Shown here one piece after another: positions 55,992-64,000 of a stretch of 64,000 nucleotides of DNA. The notes beneath the pieces are model-generated. The model did no database searches, was not told the origin of the DNA, and saw nothing but the letters and a program-made list of their open reading frames with translations. Position 1 is the first letter of the stretch. Every line of letters begins with the position of its first letter. The DNA comes from Streptomyces endophytica. GTDB taxonomy: Bacteria > Actinomycetota > Actinomycetes > Streptomycetales > Streptomycetaceae. The stretch covers positions 1,302,001-1,366,000 of the forward strand of contig NZ_CP110636.1 in NCBI RefSeq assembly GCF_026153355.1, written 5' to 3'. A program made the translations under genes and the position numbers.

Positions 55992-57629
55992 TCAGCCCAG
56001 CAGGCCGCCCAGGGTGCTCCCGCGGCTGCCGGAGTCGCCGGAGCCGGCCGAGCCCGTGGAGCCCGTGCCGGTCGTGCCGCCGCCGGTGCCGCCCGCGGAG
56101 GGGGCGGCGTGGCTCGGGACGGGGACGCGGGTCGGGACGGTCTGCTGCGGGGCGCTGGTGGTGGCGCCGGGCTGCTGCGAGAAGCCGCTGGTGGTGCCCG
56201 TCGAGCGGCCGGTGCCCGGCGTCGACGCGGACGGGCGGGGCTTGTGGGCCTTGTGCGAGGCGCCCGCGGAGGGCGTGCCGGCGCGGGAGGAGGCGCTGCC
56301 GGGGTGGTGCCGGCCCGGCCGGGTGGCGTTCTTGCCGGGGCGGGGCAGTGGCGAGCCGGGCAGGTTGTTGATCGCGGGCTCACCGGGCCGCGGCACGGGC
56401 GTGACCGTCGCGGACCGTACGGCGCCGCCGAGCAGCGAGCCGATGAGCAGGGTCAGACCGGCCACCATCGTGGTCATCATCGCGCCGCGGCGCAGCACCC
56501 GGCGGCGCAGGTCGGCGACCTCCACGCGGGGCCCGAGCCGCCGCCACGCCTCGCCGGCCAGCCGGGCGTCCATGGAGTAGACGGGTGCGCCCGCGATGAT
56601 CAGCGGGCTCCAGGCGGCGAGGTAGATGATGTCGGGCGCGTCGTAGGCGGGGACCATGCGCCAGCTGACGGTCATCAGCAGGGCGGCGGAGAGCAGCGCG
56701 CCGATCGACGCGGCGAGCCGCTGCCACAGCCCGCACATGGTCAGGACGCCGACGACGACCTGGAGGAAGGCGACGGTCAGGCCGGCGCCCACGGGATGGG
56801 AGACGGCGAAGTCGCGCAGCGGAACGGCCAGCGCCCACGGGTCGAGCGACAGCAGCCACTTGACCATCGAGCCGCGTTCCCCGCCGTCGAAGTAGACGGG
56901 GTCGCAGAGCTTGCCCATGCCGGCGTAGACGGAGATCAGGCCGAGGAAGATCCGCAGCGGGAGGAGGACCACACCGAGGTTCATCCGGCGGCCCGGGTAG
57001 TAGGCGTGCCGGACGGTGTCGGCGCCACGACGGCGGGACCCGGTGTCGTAGGGGTCCCGGGCCTCGAAGTGGTCGTCGTCGTAGCCGTCCTCGGCGGGGC
57101 CGCGGCCGCCGTAGGCGGGGCGGTAGGGGGGCGCGCCGTTGTTGTCGGCGTAGGCGCTGCCCACGGGGCGTACGCCGCGCAGCAGGGTACGGTCGGATTC
57201 GGCGGGGCCGCGCTGGCCGATCACGGTCTGGGCGGGGGCGGGCTCGTCGAGCCGGACCCGCGGCAGGACCTGGGTCGTGCCGACGTCGTCGCCCTGGCCG
57301 CCGTCGAGGCCGATGCCCGCGTCGCGCACCGCGTGCAGGAGTTGGGTGGTGGCGCCGGCCGTGCCGCCCGGTGCGGTGCGGCCGCTCCACACCACGGGAG
57401 CCCGGCGTCTGGCACCGGAGGACGGTGCGCGGACGGCGGGGATGCGCGCGGTGTCGGCCATGGCGTCACCCGCCATGGGCCCGGCGAGCTGTACGCGGAA
57501 GCTGGCGTGGTTGACGATGACCTGCGCGGGATCGCACGGCACCTTGACCGAGCTCAGGCCCGGCTCGTCATCGAAACCCGGCGAGCGTCCCCCCGTAGGC
57601 GTGCGGGGTGTTCTGGTGTCCACGCTCAT
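55992..57629 (-). CDS. DoxX-family membrane protein with long tails
   Basis: A 545-residue protein: a cytoplasmic ~220-residue charged and Gly/Pro-rich N-terminus, a DoxX-like four-helix core (VVLLPLRIFLGLISVYAGMG; VGAGLTVAFLQVVVGVLTMC; IYLAAWSPLIIAG), a further helix (TTMVAGLTLLIGSLLGGA), and a Ser/Thr/Gly/Pro external tail. DoxX proteins take part in thiol/redox homeostasis in actinobacteria, but this branch is uncharacterised. ATG 57629. Confidence 0.82.
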   Translation of the reverse strand: MSVDTRTPRTPTGGRSPGFDDEPGLSSVKVPCDPAQVIVNHASFRVQLAGPMAGDAMADTARIPAVRAPSSGARRRAPVVWSGRTAPGGTAGATTQLLHAVRDAGIGLDGGQGDDVGTTQVLPRVRLDEPAPAQTVIGQRGPAESDRTLLRGVRPVGSAYADNNGAPPYRPAYGGRGPAEDGYDDDHFEARDPYDTGSRRRGADTVRHAYYPGRRMNLGVVLLPLRIFLGLISVYAGMGKLCDPVYFDGGERGSMVKWLLSLDPWALAVPLRDFAVSHPVGAGLTVAFLQVVVGVLTMCGLWQRLAASIGALLSAALLMTVSWRMVPAYDAPDIIYLAAWSPLIIAGAPVYSMDARLAGEAWRRLGPRVEVADLRRRVLRRGAMMTTMVAGLTLLIGSLLGGAVRSATVTPVPRPGEPAINNLPGSPLPRPGKNATRPGRHHPGSASSRAGTPSAGASHKAHKPRPSASTPGTGRSTGTTSGFSQQPGATTSAPQQTVPTRVPVPSHAAPSAGGTGGGTTGTGSTGSAGSGDSGSRGSTLGGLLG

Positions 57630-57829
57630 CTAACCGAGTGACCCGCGGTTAAGACACTGCCTTGACCGGGTCGATCTGTCCGAGACCCGTCAAAAGATCA
57701 CGGGATGCGGGATGCGCGTCCAAAAGGCCCACGGAGGGTCAGGTTGTGCCCCAGGGTGGGGAGGGACGGGGCGCGGAGCCGTGGGCCCCGGGGGCGTACG
57801 CGGACGTACGCGCCCCGGGCCGCGGACGG

Positions 57830-58780
57830 TCAGGCGCGGCGGCGGGCCGCCTCCCACAGGACGACGCCGGCCGCGACACCGGCGTTCAGCGATTCCGCGC
57901 CGCCCGGCATCGGGATCCGCACGCGCAGGTCGCAGGTCTCGCCGACCAGCCGCGACAGGCCCTTGCCCTCGCTGCCGACGACGATGACGACCGGGCCGTC
58001 CAGGACCTCCAGGTCCTGCAGCTCGGTGTCGCCGTCCGCGGCCAGGCCGACGACGGTCAGACCGGCCTTCTGGTACGACTCCAGGGCGCGGGTGAGGTTG
58101 GTGGCCCGGGCGACCGGGGTACGGGCGGCGGTGCCCGCGGAGGTCTTCCAGGCGCCGGCCGTCATCCCGGCGGCCCGGCGCTCCGGCACGACCACTCCGT
58201 GGCCGCCGAAGGCGGAGACGGAGCGGACGACCGCGCCGAGGTTGCGCGGGTCGGTGACCCCGTCCAGCGCGACGATCAGCGGGTCCTCACCGTCGTCGAA
58301 GGCGGCCGCGGCCAGGTCCTCGGGGTGCGCGTAGTCGTACGGCGGGATCTGGGCGACCAGGCCCTGGTGGTTGAGGCCGTTGGTCATCCGGTCCAGCTCG
58401 GGGCGCGGCGCCTCCAGGATGTTCATCCCGCGGTCGGCGGCGAGCTGCAGCGCCTCGCGGACCCGCTCGTCGCTGTCGATGAACTGCTGCACGTACAGCG
58501 TCGTGGCGGGCACGCCCTCGCGCAGCGCCTCGACGACCGGGTTGCGGCCCACGACCAGCTCGGCGGTGCCCTTGGCGCCGCCGCGGCGCGGCGCCGGGCG
58601 CTTGGCGGCCTGCTTCGCCTTGGCGTTGGCGACGCGGTTCTTGACGTGTCCCTTGCGCGCCGAGGCGGGCGGGGTCGGGCCCTTGCCCTCCAGGCCCCGG
58701 CGCCGCTTACCGCCACTGCCGACCTGGGCGCCCTTCTTGTTGGACGTGCGGCGGTTCCTGCGCTGGCTGTTGCCGGCCAT
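57830..58780 (-). CDS. rlmB: 23S rRNA (guanosine-2'-O-)-methyltransferase RlmB-like
   Basis: A 316-residue SPOUT (TrmH/RlmB) methyltransferase. A very basic N-terminal extension (1-70) precedes the substrate-binding domain ([20 protein letters not shown]) and the knotted domain with [34 protein letters not shown] and [20 protein letters not shown]. It methylates a ribose in 23S rRNA. It is 128 bp downstream of cysS on the same strand, the usual arrangement. Confidence 0.93.
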   Translation of the reverse strand: MAGNSQRRNRRTSNKKGAQVGSGGKRRRGLEGKGPTPPASARKGHVKNRVANAKAKQAAKRPAPRRGGAKGTAELVVGRNPVVEALREGVPATTLYVQQFIDSDERVREALQLAADRGMNILEAPRPELDRMTNGLNHQGLVAQIPPYDYAHPEDLAAAAFDDGEDPLIVALDGVTDPRNLGAVVRSVSAFGGHGVVVPERRAAGMTAGAWKTSAGTAARTPVARATNLTRALESYQKAGLTVVGLAADGDTELQDLEVLDGPVVIVVGSEGKGLSRLVGETCDLRVRIPMPGGAESLNAGVAAGVVLWEAARRRA

Positions 58781-58908
58781 GGGTCACCTGTTTCTTCACT
58801 GCTCTCGACGTCTCGCGACGTGGAGTGGGTACGTACGTATGGATTGAGTGTCGCCCGTGTCCGCCGGGAAGGGCGAATCCGGCGGGCCGCCCACGGGCGC
58901 GACGGGGG

Positions 58909-60303
<1,395 letters not shown>

Positions 60304-60460
60304 GGAACCAGGGTAGTCGGAACCTGGCAGTGCCCCGCGACGCATCGGCCGCAGGGACACAGAACCGTCATATCCTTCCGATTTGCCGGAAGTAAAGCCT
60401 GAAGTGAGGGCCGCCCGCGAGGCACTTCCGTCCCCTGCGGGCGGCGCCGGACGCGGCCTC

Positions 60461-60865
60461 TCAGATACCGCCGACCACCTTGCGCGGCGTGATCCGGACC
60501 ACCACCCGCTGGGCGTCCTCGCCCGCCGCCGGGTTGAACTCGGCGTACCGCTTGCCGGTGTACTTCAGCGACAGCTCGTCGATCAGCTCCGGCCCGCCCT
60601 CGGTCGTCAGCGAGGCCGTACCGCGGACCTCGGCGTAGGTGTACGGGGCGTCGAAGGGCTGGAGGACGACCGAGACGCGCGGGTCCCGGCGGAGGTTGGC
60701 CTCCTTGCGGCGGCCGACGGTCGTCGAGATCAGCAGGTCGTCGCCGTCCCGCTTCACCCACACCGGCGAGACCTGGGGGCTGCCGTCGGGCTGGATCGTC
60801 GCCACGGTCACGAAGACCGGGGTGTCGAGGAGCATCTTGAGGTCGTCGGACAGGGTGGCAGTCAC
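60461..60865 (-). CDS. PPOX-class F420-dependent split-barrel oxidoreductase
   Basis: A 134-residue flavin/F420-binding split-barrel protein: FVTVATIQPDGSPQVSPVWV, LLISTTVGRRKEANLRRDPR, VSVVLQPFDAPYTYAEVRGT and RVVVRITPRKVVGG. Members reduce varied substrates with F420H2; the substrate is unknown. GTG 60865 follows AGGAAGGA. It lies upstream of cysS with about 157 nt between. Confidence 0.88.
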   Translation of the reverse strand: MTATLSDDLKMLLDTPVFVTVATIQPDGSPQVSPVWVKRDGDDLLISTTVGRRKEANLRRDPRVSVVLQPFDAPYTYAEVRGTASLTTEGGPELIDELSLKYTGKRYAEFNPAAGEDAQRVVVRITPRKVVGGI

Positions 60866-60988
60866 GAGGGGTCCTTCCTGCGGGCCGTTCCGAGGGACAC
60901 GAGCACTCCGATCCTGCCTCAACACCCGTGCGCCGCCCGGCATTCCCGCCGGCCGGCGCCGGTCCGACCGGCCGCTGTTGGGCCGATC

Positions 60989-61075
60989 GGACCCGCGCGT
61001 CCCAGATGACGCCGTGGCCGGACCCGCGTCTTCCGTATGACGCCGTGGCCGGACCCGCGCCTCCGTATTACGCCG
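60989..61075 (-). repeat. 31-bp tandem repeat starting at the ispF stop codon
   Basis: In the ispF direction, a partial unit (61075-61051) contains the final codons and TAA (61070-61068), followed by two complete 31-bp units (61050-61020 and 61019-60989). The shared core includes GCGGGTCCGGCCACGGCGTC. Confidence 0.88.
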
Positions 61076-61589
61076 CTACACGGAAGACGATGGCCGTGGC
61101 GACCGCCGCCAGGCCCTCGGCGCGGCCGGTCAGGCCCAGCCCGTCCGAGGTGGTCCCGGAGACCGAGACCGGCGCGCCGACGGCCGCCGAGAGCGCCTTC
61201 TGCGCCTCGTCGCGCCGCTTGCCGACCTTCGGGCGGACGCCGATCACCTGCACCGCCACGTTGCCGATGGTGAAGCCCTCGGCGCGGACGATCCGGGCGG
61301 CCTCGGCCAGCAGGGTCACGCCGGAGGCGCCGGACCACTCGGGGCGGCTCGTCCCGAAGTGCGCACCCAGGTCGCCGACGCCGGCCGCCGAGAACAGCGC
61401 GTCGCAGGCGGCGTGCGCGGCCACGTCGCCGTCACTGTGGCCGGCCAGCCCGTAGCCGTCGCTCTCCGCGGCGTCCCACAGGAGCCCGGCGCACCACAGC
61501 TCACGGCCCTGCTCGAAGGCGTGCACGTCGGTGCCGATGCCCACGAGGGGGACCAGCGGGCCGGCGGGGATCTGCTCAGACGTAGCCAT
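61068..61589 (-). CDS. ispF: 2-C-methyl-D-erythritol 2,4-cyclodiphosphate synthase
   Basis: A 173-residue MEP-pathway enzyme: metal ligands in [12 protein letters not shown] and [20 protein letters not shown], then [14 protein letters not shown], and the C-terminal [19 protein letters not shown]. It follows ispD, whose end overlaps its start by 14 bp, so the two are translated together. Confidence 0.95.
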   Translation of the reverse strand: MATSEQIPAGPLVPLVGIGTDVHAFEQGRELWCAGLLWDAAESDGYGLAGHSDGDVAAHAACDALFSAAGVGDLGAHFGTSRPEWSGASGVTLLAEAARIVRAEGFTIGNVAVQVIGVRPKVGKRRDEAQKALSAAVGAPVSVSGTTSDGLGLTGRAEGLAAVATAIVFRVAA

Positions 61590-62321
61590 CGGTGGCCCTC
61601 CTCCGGGCGAGTACGGCCTCGGCCAGGACCAGGTCCAGCGGCCGGGTCACCTTGAACGCCTCCTCGTGACCGGGCACGACCACGACCGGTACGCCGAGGC
61701 GTTCCGCCAGCCCGGCGTCATCGGTGGCGCCCTCGCCCTCCACGACGGTGTCATGCGCCTTGCGCAGCGTCTCCAGGTCGAAGCCCTGCGGGGTCTGCAC
61801 GGCGCGCAGCAGGGACCGCTCGGGGTGCCGACGACCGGCTCGGGGGCGCCCTGGGGCTGCGGCTCGACCTGCTTGACGGTGTCGGCGAGCGGCAGCGCGG
61901 GGACCACGGCGGGGGCCCCGGCGCGTACCGCCGCGATCACCGCGTCGACCGTGTCGACCGGGACCAGCGGGCGCGCCGCGTCGTGCACCAGCACCACGTC
62001 GATGCCCTCGGGCAGCGCGGCCAGGCCGAGGCGTACGGATTCCTGGCGGGTCTGCCCGCCGGGGACGACGACGAGCTCGGTGCGGTCGGCGAGCGGGTAC
62101 TCGTGCAGCAGGCGGTCGACCTCGGTGGCGCCGTCGGACGGGGCGACCACGACGATGTGGGAGACGGCCCGGGAGGCGGCCATCGCTCGGACGGCGTGCA
62201 CCAGCATGGGGGTGCCGCCCAGCGTGCGCAGCGCCTTGGGGGTGCCGGGACCGAGCCGGACACCGCGGCCGGCGGCCGGGATCACCACGGCGGTGCGGAT
62301 CGGGCGGGTGGGATCTGACAT
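61576..62321 (-). CDS. ispD: 2-C-methyl-D-erythritol 4-phosphate cytidylyltransferase (frameshifted)
   Basis: An MEP-pathway enzyme making CDP-ME. Signature [39 protein letters not shown] and, after the break, [18 protein letters not shown] and [13 protein letters not shown]. The frame changes at the G run 61822-61825; one added base restores [19 protein letters not shown], about 248 residues. The MEP pathway is expected to be the only isoprenoid route, so a real knockout is unlikely and a sequencing error is the best reading. ATG 62321 begins MSDPTRPI. Confidence 0.9.
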
Positions 62322-62837
62322 CGATGGCTCCGGAGTCCGGGGCGAGCCCGGAATTGGGGCAGACAGGTTTGTTTCCTCGGACGAGGTGGGTATGGCCTGG
62401 GAGAACCCCCCGCCCGTAAGAGCTGGGGGAGTGCCGGGTGCGACGCCTTGACCGGACCCTTCCGTGACATCGGTCGGGGCAGCTGCCCGGGCCCGGCACA
62501 CCTGGGTGGGCCCGGCGTCCCGTCGGCAGCCCGCCTTTCACGGACCGGCCTCGTTTCACCGCCGGTCCGTCACCACGCGATATCCACAGCGCGACTTTCA
62601 CAGCGTGTCTTTCTCGGCGTGTTTTTCACAGCCGGATCGTCACGGCCGGATCGTCACAGCCAGATCATCGCAGCCAGGCGTCACAGTCAGGCGTCAACGT
62701 CAGACGTCACAGCCAGATATGCCGCAGCGCCCGGCAACAGACCCTCCACAGAGGAGGTCGTCACTCGGGCACCGCGGCATTGCTACGTCATTGCTGCGTC
62801 GCTCGCCGCTGCGTCGGCGGGGCGCCGGACAGCGTCG
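62322..62837. other. Intergenic region between carD and ispD
   Basis: This 516-nt region holds the ispD-ispF promoter and a seven-unit 13-14-bp repeat (62627-62720). No terminator with a T-tract and no gene were recognised. Confidence 0.5.
62627..62720. repeat. 13-14-bp minisatellite, seven units
   Basis: Units CACAGCCGGATCGT (three 14-bp) degrade into 13-bp forms (CACAGTCAGGCGT) across 62627-62720. It lies in the intergenic region between carD and ispD. Confidence 0.8.
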
Positions 62838-63320
62838 TCAGGACGCGAGGACCTCGTCGAGCAGGGCCTCGGCCTTGTCTTCGTTGGTGTTCTCGGCGAG
62901 GGCGAGCTCGCTCACCAGGATCTGGCGGGCCTTCGCGAGCATCCGCTTCTCACCTGCGGAGAGCCCGCGCTCCCGCTCGCGCCGCCACAGGTCACGCACG
63001 ACCTCGGCGACCTTGATCACGTCGCCGGAAGCGAGCTTCTCAAGATTTGCCTTGTAGCGACGGGACCAGTTCGTGGGCTCTTCGGCATACGGCGCACGCA
63101 GCACCTCGAAGACCCGGTCCAGCCCGTCCTGACCAACCACGTCGCGTACGCCGACGAACTCCGCATTGTCCGCTGGCACACGAACAGTCAAGTCGCCCTG
63201 GGCGACCTTCAGCACCAAGTAGGTCTTGTCCACGCCTTTGATCTGGCGAGTTTCGATGGCCTCGATCAGCGCGGCCCCGTGATGGGGATAGACCACGGTG
63301 TCGCCAACCTTGAACGTCAT
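62838..63320 (-). CDS. carD: CarD-family RNA polymerase-binding transcription factor
   Basis: A 160-residue CarD/CdnL protein that binds the RNA polymerase beta lobe and stabilises open complexes. The N-terminal RNAP-interacting Tudor-like domain ([39 protein letters not shown]) leads to the helical DNA-binding part with [20 protein letters not shown] and [20 protein letters not shown]. The conserved Trp of the promoter fork contact is in this region. ATG 63320; GGAAGGGG lies upstream. Confidence 0.96.
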   Translation of the reverse strand: MTFKVGDTVVYPHHGAALIEAIETRQIKGVDKTYLVLKVAQGDLTVRVPADNAEFVGVRDVVGQDGLDRVFEVLRAPYAEEPTNWSRRYKANLEKLASGDVIKVAEVVRDLWRRERERGLSAGEKRMLAKARQILVSELALAENTNEDKAEALLDEVLAS

Positions 63321-63348
63321 GTGACAGGTACCCCTTCCGTGGCTATCC

Positions 63349-63377
63349 ATGCTAACACGGGAACGGACCGTTCTGAA
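63349..63377 (-). promoter_or_regulatory. carD promoter with palindrome in the spacer
   Basis: On the minus strand TTCAGA (63377-63372) and TAGCAT (63354-63349) are 17 nt apart. The spacer contains GAACGG-A-CCGTTC (63361-63373), a perfect 6-bp inverted repeat that could be an operator. Confidence 0.5.
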
Positions 63378-64000
63378 TGGCGTTTTCGCAGGTCAGGGCA
63401 TATCTCGGGGCTTGACAACAGCGGCCGGGACGTGCTGCGAGGGGGGCCGGGACGCGGGTATTCGCAGGTCGGAGGGGCTTCTCGGGTGAGCGGAAACGTG
63501 CCCGTCACACACCCGGAAGCCCTTGATCGAGAGGCCGAAAGTCCCGTTTTGCACGGATCCGCATGAGCGAGTTCCGCTACTCCGTTCGGCTGCTCACGGA
63601 CCCTTGCGGCCGTTTCCCGAATTGATCACCGCTCGACGGCCGAACAGTGTGATCAATTCCGCGGGGCCTTCACATTCCCTTCGAATACTCCTTTTCGGCC
63701 GGGGAAAACGGCGCGGATTCGGCGGGCCGGCACCCGAACGGCCGTCCGAAGATATTCCGGCGCGTTGTCGGTGTCCGTTCATCCTGGTTGTCGTCGGGTG
63801 TTCCGCACGCGCGTGAGTGTTCCGCGCGGGCGGCCGCGGATTCCCCGTCCCTTCGCCGGCCGGGGCCCGAACCACGGCCGGCTTTCCCCGGGGCGCGCGC
63901 GGGGCGGGGGCCCGTGATCCCGCTGGGGGCGGGTCGGGTGCGGCGGCGCGGGGACGGCTCGGTAACCTAGCGGCGCTGACACACCCTTAGGGCGGCTTTA
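63378..64000. other. Right-end intergenic region upstream of carD
   Basis: No gene is supported in these 623 nt. They include an 11-bp perfect inverted repeat GAATTGATCAC/GTGATCAATTC (63619-63629, 63649-63659; 19-nt loop). The sequence continues beyond the window. Confidence 0.55.

Overview
The window is chromosomal DNA of a Streptomyces or very close relative. GC is very high with strong GC3 bias, GTG/TTG starts are common, and the gene content and order (carD, ispD-ispF, cysS, rlmB, msiK, cdgB, nagK-nagA, otsA/otsB, gpgS, thrC, a CysO-like carrier, cspA, groEL2, murQ) match what I remember of the S. coelicolor core between about SCO4232 and SCO4316, inverted. No phage or plasmid backbone is visible apart from one decayed tRNA-associated element at 48.3-52.5 kb.

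Layout. 1-9.4 kb: truncated glycosyltransferase, HelD-type helicase, divergent ArsR regulator and MFS exporter with twin operators, cutC and an HD hydrolase sharing a DasR-like site, a second MFS exporter, and a two-gene DUF4031 operon. 9.5-13.2 kb: N-acetylmuramate catabolic operon (RpiR-type regulator, murQ etherase, PTS EIIBC). 13.2-19.5 kb: zinc ribbon, DUF998, groEL with two CIRCE elements, cspA, CysO-like sulfur carrier, and thrC behind a SAM-I riboswitch. 19.7-29 kb: gpgS, otsA, otsB (compatible solutes), an orphan sugar-binding lipoprotein, nagK-nagA behind a dre site, and a PfkB kinase. 29-36 kb: secreted inhibitor-like protein, CBM protein, diguanylate cyclase CdgB, flavin reductase, ArfB, TerD, XRE regulator with methionine aminopeptidase. 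36-39.4 kb: HbpS-SenS-SenR haem/redox sensing locus. 39.5-45.1 kb: pentapeptide protein, SoxR-box quinone reductase, M24 peptidase, Ser/Thr kinase. 45.9-48.2 kb: two small Cys-rich proteins flanking a low-GC promoter region, the second coupled to a split YeeE/YedE transporter. 48.3-52.5 kb: segment bounded by a 73-bp direct repeat of the 3' half of tRNA-Thr(UGU), carrying a D,D-carboxypeptidase-like gene and an integrase remnant. 52.6-64 kb: msiK, sugar nucleotidyltransferase, DoxX protein, rlmB, cysS, PPOX protein, ispF, ispD, carD.

Two threads link the genes. One is cell-wall amino-sugar recycling: murQ/murP, nagK/nagA and msiK lie in one window, and dre or dre-like sites precede nagK, msiK and, unexpectedly, cutC. 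The other is stress and redox control: HelD, CIRCE-groEL, SoxR box, HbpS-SenSR, TerD, CarD and the sulfur carriers/transporters.

The most unusual structure is a recurring pattern in which a short tandem array starts at, and includes, the stop codon of a gene. It occurs at six unrelated genes. The second notable item is the 45.9-48.2 kb locus, where two different small Cys-rich proteins share the same Trp-rich C-terminal tag. At least eight genes, including essential ispD, are broken by one-base changes in G/C homopolymers. Most or all of these are probably sequencing errors, and I annotate those genes as single loci with the break noted.
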